From Flavisolibacter ginsenosidimutans (GTDB lineage: Bacteria > Bacteroidota > Bacteroidia > Chitinophagales > Chitinophagaceae), in contig NZ_CP042433.1 of assembly GCF_007970805.1 (NCBI RefSeq), positions 1,736,001 to 1,800,000 on the forward strand: DNA of 64,000 bases, given 5' to 3'. Position numbers and translations under genes: made by a program. Of this stretch, positions 8,972-18,535 are shown piece after piece (positions within the stretch are counted from its first letter, which is position 1; the number at the start of each line of letters is the position of its first letter). The notes beneath the pieces are model-generated. The model searched no databases and was not told the DNA's origin. It saw only the letters and a program-made list of their open reading frames with translations.

Positions 8972-10648
8972 TTAACGGCTGGTGGTTGCAGATGCTTTTG
9001 TTGCAACAGAAGCTACGGGCACCACGACTTTCAGGTTCACCAGGCTGTTTAAGTATTCTTCAATGTTGGTGTATCCGCTCTTTGTATAAACTGATGCATC
9101 GCTTGCGTTATTCGGATTCAAACCGTGTGCTTTTTCCCATGAATCAGGAATGCCATCGTTGTCTGAATCTTTATAAGGCTGGCCTTTGTATTCGGGATAA
9201 CCACCGACCTGGCTTGGATGCGAAATGATGCCTTGCTTGTACGAATCGGAAGGCAAACGGCGCTTGATGTATTTCTTACCAAGATCAGTAAGCCCACCTT
9301 CAGTATAGGTGATCTTTCCTGTTCTTACATCGCCAACTACACGTTGATCAACAGCATCGCGTTTAGGCAGCGTTGCACCCGCATTATCCAACACGTATGC
9401 ATACGATTGCTGCGCCGTCATCATGGTTACTGGCGACATAGGAAACGGTTTGTCAACACGAATAGCCGAAGCGTATTCACCGGCGTCGGGATTGTTGTCG
9501 CCGACTTGCACACCGCCGGCCCAGTTGTCAGCGGTTACTTTGTCAAAGCCTTCAACGATGTTTCCGTTCACGTAGGCCTTGCCATAAACCGATTTGTGTT
9601 CAGGGTCGCGGCCCGCTTCCGGTTTCAGAATGCGAAAAGCAATTGGTTTGTCTTTTGGTGTTATCGGGCCAGGCTTGTAATAATTGTTGATGAAATTGAA
9701 AAGCGAATTGTTGTCGCCGCCATCAGCGCTGCGGTTCCACCAATTGAACACAACGTTGTTCACGAAACCAAAATCGCCGTACATGCCAACAGAAGGATTG
9801 CGGCTGATGTTGTTGGCCCAAAGGTTGCGCATGAAGGTGCTGTTCAAACCGCCGATGGTGCTGCCGAATGCGTGGTTGTATGCGTCCAAACATTCCGAGA
9901 AAATGGAATTTTGAATCGTAACGTTTACCGTTGGAAGTTTCTCTTGTTTTGTTCCGCCACGGTCATAGACGTGACGATAGATGCTCATGTTCTCATCAAG
10001 ACCCCAGCTTGCAGAAACGTGATCAATGATAATGTTTCCAACAGGATTTCCTCCCAATGCATCATCGCGACGCGTTACTTCTGTTTCGCCGCGACGAAAA
10101 CGCATAAAGCGAATGATGACGTCATGCGTATCAATCCAAACCGATTCACCCGCGATGCACACACCGTCACCGGGAGCGCTTTGTCCTTCGATGGTGATGT
10201 ACGGTGCACGAATGCTTACCGGCGATTTCAAATGAATGATGCCCGCAACGTTGAACACAATCGTTCTTGCACCGCCTTGCTCGCAAGCCCAACGAAAACT
10301 TCCCGGACCATCATCGTTCAGATTCGTAACAACATAAACTTTACCGCCTCTTCCGCCGAAAGTGTATTTACCGCCGCCTTCTGCACCGGGAAAGGCAGCA
10401 ATCTTCGCCTGCGGCAGATCGGAAGGTTTTGCGGCCCACGGTACAAAAGGCTTCCCTTCTTTCTCTTCTTTCTGCACGATAGGCAAAACTTTCGCCCACA
10501 TCGCATCGGAACGTTCCTTTACTTTTTGCATGACTGCATCAGCCGAGTCTTCCAGAGGCTTTGGTATGGTTGGATATTGTGCAAATGCATGCGCTCCAAA
10601 GCTGAAAATTGCAGCGAAAAAACAAAATGTGTGTACTCTCCTCTTCAT
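8972..10648 (-). CDS. Pectate lyase, family PL1
   Basis: 558 aa from ATG 10648 (a TTG lies upstream but MKRRVHTFCFF starts the signal peptide). The core begins AFPGAEGGGKYTFGGRGG and VTNLNDDGPGSFRWA, the signature of PL1 pectate lyases, followed by right-handed beta-helix motifs and NIIIDHVSASWGLDEN. The C-terminal region has DSDNDGIPDSWE, a thrombospondin type-3-like calcium loop common in exported Bacteroidota enzymes. It cleaves homogalacturonan by calcium-dependent beta-elimination. It is a tandem paralog of the next upstream gene, with a 92-base identical stretch (10284-10375 versus 11972-12063). Confidence 0.93.
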   Translation of the reverse strand: MKRRVHTFCFFAAIFSFGAHAFAQYPTIPKPLEDSADAVMQKVKERSDAMWAKVLPIVQKEEKEGKPFVPWAAKPSDLPQAKIAAFPGAEGGGKYTFGGRGGKVYVVTNLNDDGPGSFRWACEQGGARTIVFNVAGIIHLKSPVSIRAPYITIEGQSAPGDGVCIAGESVWIDTHDVIIRFMRFRRGETEVTRRDDALGGNPVGNIIIDHVSASWGLDENMSIYRHVYDRGGTKQEKLPTVNVTIQNSIFSECLDAYNHAFGSTIGGLNSTFMRNLWANNISRNPSVGMYGDFGFVNNVVFNWWNRSADGGDNNSLFNFINNYYKPGPITPKDKPIAFRILKPEAGRDPEHKSVYGKAYVNGNIVEGFDKVTADNWAGGVQVGDNNPDAGEYASAIRVDKPFPMSPVTMMTAQQSYAYVLDNAGATLPKRDAVDQRVVGDVRTGKITYTEGGLTDLGKKYIKRRLPSDSYKQGIISHPSQVGGYPEYKGQPYKDSDNDGIPDSWEKAHGLNPNNASDASVYTKSGYTNIEEYLNSLVNLKVVVPVASVATKASATTSR

Positions 10649-10683
10649 GCCAGGGTGATCAGGTTTATGCAAATGAATATTGA

Positions 10684-12333
10684 TTATTTGCTTAGGGCCG
10701 TTGATTTAGCAGGCAAGGTTTCTTTGCCCGCAAGCCCGTTTAAGTATTCTTCAATGTTGGTGTAGCCGCTCTTTCCATAAGCCGAAGCATCGGCCGGATT
10801 TTTTGGATTCAATCCATTCTTGATTTCATAATCATCGGGCATTCCGTCGCCATCAGAATCTTTGTACGGTGTGCCTTTGTATTCAGGATAACCGCCCACT
10901 TGCGAAGGATCGGTGATGATGCCAATCTTGTATGAATCAATCGGCAGACGGCGATGCTTGAATTGCGTTGTCGGCAAGGTTATGTTCGCAACAGTTGTAA
11001 TTTTTCCGCTACGAACCTGCTCCGTAATGCGTTGGTCAACGGCATCTCTTTTTGGAAGCGTAGCACCGGCGTTAGCCAGCACGTAGTCGTGTGCTTCTTT
11101 TGTAGGAAGAATTGTAAGCTGCCGCATCGGTAAAGGCTTGGCCACCTTCATGTAGGGCGTGTATTTGTCGGTGTTGGGCAATTCCTCTACCTGCACACCG
11201 CCGGCCCAATTGTCCTTGGTGATTTCAGGATAGCCTTCCATAATGTTGCCGTTCACATAGCAACGTCCGAACACCAGATATTTCAATTTGCTACGGCCCG
11301 CTTCAGGCTTTAAGATGCGGTGACCAACGTTGTTGTCTTTTGGTGTTGCAGGACCGGGTTTGAAATAATTGTTGATGATGTTGAACTGCGCCCTGTAATC
11401 TCCGCCGTCAATGGAGCGATGTACCCAGTTAAACACAACGTTGTTGACAAAGTTGAAGATGCCGTTCCAACCCACTGATGGATTACGGCCTGTGTTATCG
11501 GCCCACAGGTTGCGCATGAAGGAGCAATTCTCGCCACCCAGTGTTGAACCAAAAGCGTGGTTCCATGTGTCCAATGATTCGGAGAAGATAGAGTTCTGAA
11601 TGGTAATGTTTACCGTTCCAAATTTGTCTTCAATCTTGCCCGTGCTGTCGTTGTACATGTGTCGGTACATGCTCATGTTTTCGTCCAATCCCCAGCTCGC
11701 CGAAACGTGATCAATCATAATGTTACCAATGGGATTGCCGCCAATGGCATCATCTCTTCTACCCACATTGGTTTCGCCCCTGCGGAAACGCATGTAACGA
11801 ATGATCACATCATGCGTATTTACCCAAACGGTTTCACCGGCAATGCACACGCCGTCACCGGGAGCACTTTGTCCCGCAATCGTGATATAAGGTGCACGAA
11901 TAATGAGCGGCGTTTTCAACCGGATAATTCCTGCTACGTTAAATACCACAACCCTTGCGCCGCCTTGCTCACAAGCCCAACGAAAACTTCCCGGACCATC
12001 ATCGTTCAGATTCGTAACAACATAAACTTTACCGCCTCTTCCGCCGAAAGTGTATTTACCGCCACCTTCTGCACCGGGAAAGGCTGCAATATTCGATTGC
12101 GGCAATTCATCGGGGCGGGAAGCCCACGGTATGTAAGGTTTACCCGCTCTTGCTTCTGCATCAATGGCTGGCCAGGCTTTTAGCCAGGCTTCATCGGAAT
12201 GCTTTTCTGCTGCCTTCATGAGCGAGTCTGACCACGCCTTAACGTTGCCGGGAACATCGGGATATTGGGCATGCACCGTATTCGAGAGGGCAAACAAGCC
12301 CGAACACGCAACGATGATTAAGGTTTTCTTCAT
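10684..12333 (-). CDS. Pectate lyase, family PL1 (second copy)
   Basis: 549 aa with signal peptide ending VHAQ. It has the same domain order as its downstream paralog: AFPGAEGGGKYTFGGRGG, VTNLNDDGPGSFRWACEQ, NIMIDHVSASWGLDENMS, then the calcium loop DSDGDGMPDDYE. Predicted product is an exported endo-pectate lyase giving unsaturated oligogalacturonides for the SusC/D importer. It is the first enzyme after SusD, separated by a hairpin. The pair probably differ in optimum or preferred substrate methylation, but nothing in the sequence proves this. Confidence 0.93.
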   Translation of the reverse strand: MKKTLIIVACSGLFALSNTVHAQYPDVPGNVKAWSDSLMKAAEKHSDEAWLKAWPAIDAEARAGKPYIPWASRPDELPQSNIAAFPGAEGGGKYTFGGRGGKVYVVTNLNDDGPGSFRWACEQGGARVVVFNVAGIIRLKTPLIIRAPYITIAGQSAPGDGVCIAGETVWVNTHDVIIRYMRFRRGETNVGRRDDAIGGNPIGNIMIDHVSASWGLDENMSMYRHMYNDSTGKIEDKFGTVNITIQNSIFSESLDTWNHAFGSTLGGENCSFMRNLWADNTGRNPSVGWNGIFNFVNNVVFNWVHRSIDGGDYRAQFNIINNYFKPGPATPKDNNVGHRILKPEAGRSKLKYLVFGRCYVNGNIMEGYPEITKDNWAGGVQVEELPNTDKYTPYMKVAKPLPMRQLTILPTKEAHDYVLANAGATLPKRDAVDQRITEQVRSGKITTVANITLPTTQFKHRRLPIDSYKIGIITDPSQVGGYPEYKGTPYKDSDGDGMPDDYEIKNGLNPKNPADASAYGKSGYTNIEEYLNGLAGKETLPAKSTALSK

Positions 12334-12363
12334 GGTTTGAACGTTGTGTTGACAAGTTTTAAA

Positions 12364-12388
12364 ATGAAGGGAGCCGAGCTCCCTTCAT
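12364..12388 (-). terminator. Stem-loop between SusD and pectate lyase genes
   Basis: ATGAAGGGAGC, loop CGA, GCTCCCTTCAT forms a perfect 11-bp stem three bases after the SusD stop. On the minus strand it is followed by TTTTAAAA, a weak U-tract. It could be a partial terminator or an RNA-stability hairpin that keeps susCD mRNA above the downstream enzyme genes, as is known for sus-type operons. Confidence 0.6.
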
Positions 12389-12390
12389 AA

Positions 12391-14250
12391 TTATTGTAAA
12401 GGATCGAATGAACCGCCCCAATTGTTGTTCTGCTGCAAGTTTGGATCGTTGGTAATGGCAGCTAAAGGAATGGGGAAAAAATAATAGGTTGACAAGAAGT
12501 TGATCGGATTTGTGTCAAGCTTAGTTGTCGAATTACTTGCGTCGTGGTTATTATTCCTGATGGTTTGGAAATAATTCGTCATCATGTTGTCCAGGTTCTG
12601 CACGTCGCGGAAGCTTGCACTTGTCGGGTCTTTTAAAGCTGCTGCTGTCGGTATGCCTGTACCCGTTTTCAAGACAATGCGCAGGCGATTGCGGTACCAG
12701 CCGTTCAAGTCAGACATTCTTTTCCAGCGATACAAGTCCCAAAAGCGTTTGCCTTCAAAAGCAAATTCAATTTTGCGTTCAAACAAGATGGCATCGAAAA
12801 GTTGTGCGCGGCTGAGGCCTGAATTTAAGCCGTACAAACCATTTGAACCGGCCGTGATGCCTGCTCTTTGTCTTACTTTAATGATGCCTTGATAGCCTTC
12901 CTCCGTTGTAGCAATTTTGCTAATGCCTACGGCGCTTTCAGCAAGGTTCAACAGCACTTCTGCATAGCGAATCTCCATCCAGTCAGTACCGCTATATTGC
13001 GGATCACCGAACGTAAAAGTTCCTTCCGAAACCGCTTTGCGGCAATAAAAGCCTGTATTGGACGCTGAGGATTCAGTTGACTTGGTTGATGTTTCGTAAT
13101 ACGTCCACAACCGCAGGTTTGCGTTGCCATCAAGAGGCCATGTGCAGCCGTTGTAAGCGATGGTTGCATCAAAGCGAGGGTCGCGGTTTTTGTAATACAA
13201 TGAATCGTAGTAAGGATAAGCGCTGGTTGCATCACCGGGCATCTTGCCGTCTTTCATCGGATAAGAACGTACCAGTTCCCATGTAGGTTGGTTTGATCCG
13301 CTACCGTTCAGGTAGGAAGGCCGACAGGATTTATCCCAACCGTTGTTCTTCTTTGCCTGATCGCCGGTGGCGGTATTATAGCTTGTAACCATTACTGCTT
13401 CCGGGTTGTTCACTTCACTAAACCACATGGTTTTATAATTGCTGTTCAGACCAAAACCATTTGCATCCAATATCGTTTTTGCTTGCAAATTTGCGTTGTA
13501 AGCATCCTGCCATCTTGAAGCGATGTCGGAAGGATTAAACATTGGGCTCGCCCAATAGAGCAATACGCGTCCTTTAAAGGCGGCTGCTGCACCGCTGGTG
13601 ATCTTTCCCCAATCACTGCCGGTCCATTTACCAGGAAGATTGGCGATTGCGTAATCAAGATCTTTAACCATCTGTGCGAAGCATTCCGATGTTTTGTTGC
13701 GTGGCAACAAAGCTGCATCTCTTGCATCATTCCCGACGCCGTCGAGCGGCGTAAGTACGAGCGGTACACCACCGTAGATTCTCACTATATCCCAGTAACG
13801 AAACGCACGGAAGAACAAAGCTTGCGCTAAGAATTTGCGGCGGGTGTAATCAGGCAATGGGCTTTCCTGAATTGATTTAATGAACGTGTTTACCTGCCTG
13901 ATTTTTCCCCAGTTGTTAGACGGTTGCGTGTTGTTGGTGTTGAGTGACGTACCGTAATCTTTGGGTTCATCGGTTCCGTAACTCATTGTGCCGTCCATAA
14001 ACTTGCTGGAACCCGAGCTTTCTTCCGACAACTGCGGTTGTACACCGCTCAGGGAACTGCCGGTATTTTGACCACCCCACAAAGGCAGGTTGTTGTCGTA
14101 AAGGTTGTCCATGTTTAATTGCACCAGGGTAGAATCTTTAAACACCAGGTCTGGCTGCAGGTTTGAAAGATTGGTTTTATCAAGGACTTTTGAGCAAGCG
14201 GCAAGGCCAAACAAACCAATTGCTGCTGTATATAATTTTAAATTTTTCAT
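12391..14250 (-). CDS. SusD/RagB-family surface glycan-binding lipoprotein
   Basis: 619 aa. The start MKNLKLYTAAIGLFGLAACSK is a lipoprotein signal with lipobox LAAC. The body has SusD landmarks: NTFIKSIQESPLPDYTRRKFLAQALFFRAFRYWDIVRIYGGVPLV in the TPR-like helical part, YAEVLLNLAESAVG, and AFEGKRFWDLYRWKRM near the C-terminus. It caps the SusC transporter and captures oligosaccharides at the cell surface. The gene lies 16 bases after SusC, the invariant order of PULs. Ligand is inferred from the neighbouring pectinases. Confidence 0.95.
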   Translation of the reverse strand: MKNLKLYTAAIGLFGLAACSKVLDKTNLSNLQPDLVFKDSTLVQLNMDNLYDNNLPLWGGQNTGSSLSGVQPQLSEESSGSSKFMDGTMSYGTDEPKDYGTSLNTNNTQPSNNWGKIRQVNTFIKSIQESPLPDYTRRKFLAQALFFRAFRYWDIVRIYGGVPLVLTPLDGVGNDARDAALLPRNKTSECFAQMVKDLDYAIANLPGKWTGSDWGKITSGAAAAFKGRVLLYWASPMFNPSDIASRWQDAYNANLQAKTILDANGFGLNSNYKTMWFSEVNNPEAVMVTSYNTATGDQAKKNNGWDKSCRPSYLNGSGSNQPTWELVRSYPMKDGKMPGDATSAYPYYDSLYYKNRDPRFDATIAYNGCTWPLDGNANLRLWTYYETSTKSTESSASNTGFYCRKAVSEGTFTFGDPQYSGTDWMEIRYAEVLLNLAESAVGISKIATTEEGYQGIIKVRQRAGITAGSNGLYGLNSGLSRAQLFDAILFERKIEFAFEGKRFWDLYRWKRMSDLNGWYRNRLRIVLKTGTGIPTAAALKDPTSASFRDVQNLDNMMTNYFQTIRNNNHDASNSTTKLDTNPINFLSTYYFFPIPLAAITNDPNLQQNNNWGGSFDPLQ

Positions 14251-14266
14251 TGTTGCTTCTTTTAAA

Positions 14267-17200
14267 TTAGAGGTTAACGTTTAAGCCAAAAGTGAAGGTT
14301 CTTAATTGCGGGAACACGTCGTAAGAACCGTTTGCGTTATCCTTGTAATCGTAGGGGTTAAAGAAGTTGACCGGGTTTGTTCCTGTTACGTACACTTTTA
14401 CGTTGTTGAAACCCGCTTTCTTTACAAAATCTCTTGGCAGCGTGTAAGCGAGATTAAAGGCTGTTATACGGAAAGAGAAAGAGCTTCTCCACCAGAAATC
14501 AGAGGCGACATCGTATGTACTTGTAAAGAAAGGATTGGGATATGCCGCGTTCAGATTATCTGGAGAATAATGATCAGCCCAAAAAGCAGGACGGTTGGAA
14601 TAAACGTTGCCGAATTTCCGTGCAGCGCTTTCTACGGCATCAACACCACCCCAGCTAAGTCCGGAGATAACGTTTAAGCTTAACGATTTAAACGTAACGC
14701 CGTAGTTTAAGCCCAGACTGTAATGGTTAGAAGCATGCTTGTTTAAAAAGTCCTGGTCGTTTGCATCAATGATGCCGTCAGGGCCAGCATATTTACCCGT
14801 GGCAGGATCTTGCTTTCCCCTGATATCGGCAAAGTACAACATGCCGGGTTGCAATTTCGTCGGCGTATAGCCAAGCATGTTGGTGATGCCGTATTTTCCT
14901 ACATAGGCGTCAATGTCGGCCTGGTTGCGGAACATGCCGAGGTATTTGTACCCGTAAAAGCCCATGTCTTGCGATTTGCCGGTCGGATCTTTAAACGTAC
15001 CTACATCACCTTTTGCCACATCCGTAACAATCACTTTGTTGTCGTTCCACCAGAAATTAGTGGTCAGGTAATACGTGAAGTCTTTACCGATATTATCTCT
15101 CCAAGTAGCCGTTGCTTCGTAACCGAACACGTTTGCTGCACCGAAGTTTTCAGATGGAAGCGGCGTACCGATCAGGATAGACGGCGCCGAAGTCAGGTTC
15201 GACAGCATGTTGAACGACTTGTTGATGTAGTAATCAGCCGAAAGAGACAACCGGTTGCGCAGGAATTTTGCATCCAAACCAATGTTGTATTTGTTTTGAC
15301 TGTCCCAATGCACAGCCCTGTTGGCTAAATCCACGTTCATTACTGCTGCCAGCGCACGGTCGTTGTTGCCGCCGTAAACGGCCGCTTTACCGGTCTGAAT
15401 GGCATAGCTTCTCAGCCATTGATATGATTTCGTATTGTCAATTCCCATGAAGCCTACCGAACCTCTAAGTTTAAGGAAGTTGACCGTGTGGCTAAGCCGG
15501 TCAAAGAATTTTTCTTCAGAGATCACCCAACCGGCCGAAAATGAAGGGAAGTAACCCCATCTGTTTTCTGGTGCAAAGTTTTGGCTGGCATCGGCGCGGA
15601 ACTGTGCCTGCAAAATGTACTTGTTAGCAAAACTGTAATCAAGCCGGCCGAAGTAGGCCATACGGCCTGCTTCCGAAATTGTTTCGTTTGAAGAACCATC
15701 CGGGTTGGTAGAGGTACCGGTTGCAAAGTTTTGGTTATCCAAACCGCCCACAACAACACCGTCAATCGAACCGGCAACGCCGTCAGAAGACGATTCCGCT
15801 TGTTCGTAACCAAACAACAAACCAATCTGATGCTTGCCAAATGTGTGATCGTAATTAACGGTCGTGGTTAATTGATAGTTGTTGGTTATGGTTGGATTCA
15901 AGCGTACTCTGTCACCGTTGCTCCAAGTGTAGGCTTTAATCACAGAGTCTCCGAGAATGTGGCTGTGCGTACCGAGTTTGTTGAAGTCATACACTTGGTA
16001 TTTCGTACCGTATTGCTTGCCCCAGGAATTGCTGATGTTCTTGTTGTAATTAACCGAAGCTTTTAATCCTTTAATGAAAGGAACTTCATAGCTAAGTTGT
16101 CCCTGAAAATTCAACGAGTTGTTGTACGAACTGGTGTAGTTGTTCAACTGATGCACCGCGTAATAATGGTAAGTATTGATGTTGGAGCTTGTTCCCGCAC
16201 CCGGAATTAAAATGGGTAGGCCGTTGATAAACGGCGTGTTCATCGGTGATTCACCAATCAGGGTTTTCCAGTCATTGTCCAAGCTCTCGTTACCCTGTTT
16301 GTTAAAAGTATTTTTCAGGTCAGACAAGTTTCCGCTTAAGCCCAAGCCAAGCTTCAGGCCCGTTGTCAATTTAATGTCGCTACTCGACCGGAAGGAATAC
16401 CGCTTGTAACCAAGACCATCGAAGTTGCTGTTTTGTGAAGAATAAGTAATGCCGGCGAAATAAGTTGCCCGGTCAGAACCGCCGGAAACGTTGATTGCAT
16501 GGCGGGTCTCCATCGAGGTTTGCAAAGCGTTGGAAAGCCAATCGTAATTGTGCGTCCTGTAATATTCCAGTTCGTCGGGTGTGTACCAAGATGTGTTGGA
16601 GGCAAAACCCGTTGTATCGTAGTTTTTCGAGCCCGACAAATAATCGTTCAGGTAAACGGCTTGTTGGTAAGCATTCATCATTTTAGGAAGAGAAGGCACT
16701 TGTCCAATGCCCACCGAACCGTTGTAGGAAATGGATGGAGCTCCGGCGCGACCCCGTTTTGTTTTTACAACAATGGCGCCGTTGCTGCCGAGGATGCCGT
16801 AAATGCCGGCTGCAGCGTCTTTCAATACCGTGATGCTCTCGATCTCTGTTACGTCGAGCAAATCAAAATCGTTTTTCGTTCTGATGATGTCATCAATAAC
16901 ATAAAGCGGATCTTTGGAACCACCGTCCTTTGAAAAAAATACAGGACTATGAATAGAAACTGTAGCAGGCTGTCCAGGGCGTTGGAAACCGCCGGCTACG
17001 CTCACGCCAACTACTTGACCCCTGAGCGCTTCTGATAAGCTGCCAAAGGTCATGTCTTCAAGTTTTTTGGGATCAATGGTAGCTACATTGCCCGTCAGGT
17101 GCGGCTTTTTCACAGCCCCGTAACCCACTACCACAACGTCTTCAAGTTGCTTGTTATCGCTCGTAAGCGTTATACCAACAGCGCTCCTGTTTCCCACCAT

Positions 17201-17455
17201 TACTTCCTGGTAAGTGTAGCCAATGGAAGTAAAGCGGAGCACTGATTCAGGCGCTGCCACAAGGCTGAACTCACCTTTTTCGTTGGTTGTAGTTGTCTTG
17301 TTGGTTCCTTTGATGGTTACTGAAACACCGGCAAGCGGCTCGTTGTTGTCGCCACGAACCGTACCGGTAATGGTTTTGGACTGTGCCCAGGAAGCCAGGC
17401 AACTTGTCATCACAAGCAGAAAGACGAACAAGCGTCTCGTTAGTGCAACGTACAT
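14267..17455 (-). CDS. SusC/RagA-family TonB-dependent oligosaccharide transporter
   Basis: 1062 aa. After the signal peptide (about 1-24) comes a carboxypeptidase-D-like regulatory domain (ITGTVRGDNNEPLAGVSVTIKG, about 28-105), the TonB-box region EDVVVVGYGAVKK, the plug (VIDDIIRTKNDFDLLDVTEIESI, about 115-235) and a 22-strand barrel to the C-terminal FGLNVNL, with terminal aromatic/hydrophobic residues as expected of an outer-membrane barrel. It imports pectic oligosaccharides using TonB energy together with SusD. No N-terminal extension for anti-sigma signalling is present, so regulation is unlikely to be of the FecR/ECF type. Confidence 0.96.
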   Translation of the reverse strand: MYVALTRRLFVFLLVMTSCLASWAQSKTITGTVRGDNNEPLAGVSVTIKGTNKTTTTNEKGEFSLVAAPESVLRFTSIGYTYQEVMVGNRSAVGITLTSDNKQLEDVVVVGYGAVKKPHLTGNVATIDPKKLEDMTFGSLSEALRGQVVGVSVAGGFQRPGQPATVSIHSPVFFSKDGGSKDPLYVIDDIIRTKNDFDLLDVTEIESITVLKDAAAGIYGILGSNGAIVVKTKRGRAGAPSISYNGSVGIGQVPSLPKMMNAYQQAVYLNDYLSGSKNYDTTGFASNTSWYTPDELEYYRTHNYDWLSNALQTSMETRHAINVSGGSDRATYFAGITYSSQNSNFDGLGYKRYSFRSSSDIKLTTGLKLGLGLSGNLSDLKNTFNKQGNESLDNDWKTLIGESPMNTPFINGLPILIPGAGTSSNINTYHYYAVHQLNNYTSSYNNSLNFQGQLSYEVPFIKGLKASVNYNKNISNSWGKQYGTKYQVYDFNKLGTHSHILGDSVIKAYTWSNGDRVRLNPTITNNYQLTTTVNYDHTFGKHQIGLLFGYEQAESSSDGVAGSIDGVVVGGLDNQNFATGTSTNPDGSSNETISEAGRMAYFGRLDYSFANKYILQAQFRADASQNFAPENRWGYFPSFSAGWVISEEKFFDRLSHTVNFLKLRGSVGFMGIDNTKSYQWLRSYAIQTGKAAVYGGNNDRALAAVMNVDLANRAVHWDSQNKYNIGLDAKFLRNRLSLSADYYINKSFNMLSNLTSAPSILIGTPLPSENFGAANVFGYEATATWRDNIGKDFTYYLTTNFWWNDNKVIVTDVAKGDVGTFKDPTGKSQDMGFYGYKYLGMFRNQADIDAYVGKYGITNMLGYTPTKLQPGMLYFADIRGKQDPATGKYAGPDGIIDANDQDFLNKHASNHYSLGLNYGVTFKSLSLNVISGLSWGGVDAVESAARKFGNVYSNRPAFWADHYSPDNLNAAYPNPFFTSTYDVASDFWWRSSFSFRITAFNLAYTLPRDFVKKAGFNNVKVYVTGTNPVNFFNPYDYKDNANGSYDVFPQLRTFTFGLNVNL

Positions 17456-17544
17456 AAGACTAGTTTTTATTTGATAAAAGCGTTCTTCTCAACTTTGAAA
17501 TGAAAACGGTTTTCAGAGGATGGAGAGGCCGTGTCTTAAGGGCC

Positions 17545-18219
17545 TTAGTTTGATTTGTTTGATTGCGATGCAGCAATTCGTGCCTGCCAGCCTTCTCTCT
17601 CTTTTTGCAAGTCGTAACCTTGCGCAGACAAATAGTTGTTGATCCTTCCTTTGTACTTTCCAAACCAAGCATGTTTTTTCTCCGATGATTCCGCATCCAT
17701 GGCGTGTTCCCTTGCTTCTACCAGCCAAGTCATGATTTGTGTTTTCTCGGCAGGCTTGAGGCTGGGAATCATTTCCAGAAAGGCCTTGTATGTGATGGGT
17801 AAGATGTTGTACGTTAATCCGTCTTTTATCTTGGTAATTTGGTCCGGTGTAAGTTCTGCTGAAAGTTTTTTGATAAAAGCATCGTGAACCCGTTGAATCT
17901 TCGGTGCCGTTGCGTCTTCAATTTCCTGGCGTTTTTTGTTCAGTGCTTCTTTGTCGGTAAGCGTTTCTTTCGCCGCTTTCAATTCTTCATCGCGGGTGGA
18001 ATAAACGTCGTTGAGATTTTTGTATTCGTCCGTTACCAGCGCATTCACCCTGGCAATCTTTTTTTCATCAGCAAGCTTTAGCGTAGCCACAATTTTCTCG
18101 GCTCTTGCAGTGATGGCTTTTGTATAAGCCGCTTCTTTATCGGCTGGCGCCGCGGCATCCTGTGCCCGAAGGTTAAGAGAGGTAAAGAAAACAGCAAAAG
18201 CAACGAAGACAACTTTCAT
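17545..18219 (-). CDS. DUF3826 exported protein
   Basis: 224 aa with signal peptide ending LRAQ. The mature part is Lys/Glu/Ala-rich and predicted helical (EKIVATLKLADEKKIARVNALV, LTPDQITKIKDGLTYNILPITYKAFLEMIPSLKPAEK, LVEAREHAMDAESSEKKHAWFGKYKGRINNYLSAQGYDL), matching the DUF3826 family that recurs next to pectin and rhamnogalacturonan loci. No catalytic motif is evident; a periplasmic structural or accessory role is possible. It is the first gene after the only sizeable promoter-bearing gap in this part of the locus and precedes SusC by 89 bases. Confidence 0.8.
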   Translation of the reverse strand: MKVVFVAFAVFFTSLNLRAQDAAAPADKEAAYTKAITARAEKIVATLKLADEKKIARVNALVTDEYKNLNDVYSTRDEELKAAKETLTDKEALNKKRQEIEDATAPKIQRVHDAFIKKLSAELTPDQITKIKDGLTYNILPITYKAFLEMIPSLKPAEKTQIMTWLVEAREHAMDAESSEKKHAWFGKYKGRINNYLSAQGYDLQKEREGWQARIAASQSNKSN

Positions 18220-18430
18220 ACAGCAATAAAATTGGCGTTAGCAGATGACGAAAATGATTTCGTTCTCACGGGCAACCATCCTGCACTATTCTTCTTTTTT
18301 GTTTAACGTTGAAAAACACCGTGGCCTTTCAACAGCTTAAAGGTAATTGTGCAGAAAGGGCGCAACAATGGCATCTTTTTTTAAAAAGATGGACTATGTT
18401 ACGATTTCGCTTCATTGCCTGTAGAGATAA

Positions 18431-18454
18431 TTTTACGCAAACGTTTGCGTAAAA
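18431..18454. promoter_or_regulatory. Perfect palindrome, LacI-family-type operator
   Basis: The core TTACGCAAACGTTTGCGTAA, extended by two bases each side, is a perfect 24-bp palindrome with the AAACGTTT centre typical of LacI/PurR-family operators. It lies 212 bases upstream of the DUF3826 start in the 316-base gap 18220-18535, so it likely controls DUF3826-SusC-SusD and the lyases. The same gap has a second inverted repeat at 18372-18391 (CATCTTTTT/AAAAAGATG) with a two-base centre. No LacI regulator gene is in the window and I could not place a convincing TAnnTTTG promoter here. Confidence 0.65.
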
Positions 18455-18535
18455 ATTTGCACGGCATCTGTTTAATCGAATTGCGGCAAAACCACTGCAC
18501 AAGGCTGCTTGAAGAATAGAAAAAATATCAGGCAC

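Noticed and set aside
9218..10765. 515-aa plus-strand frame opposite the PL1 gene
   Set aside because: Antisense shadow of a clear pectate lyase; Arg/Cys-rich composition without domains.
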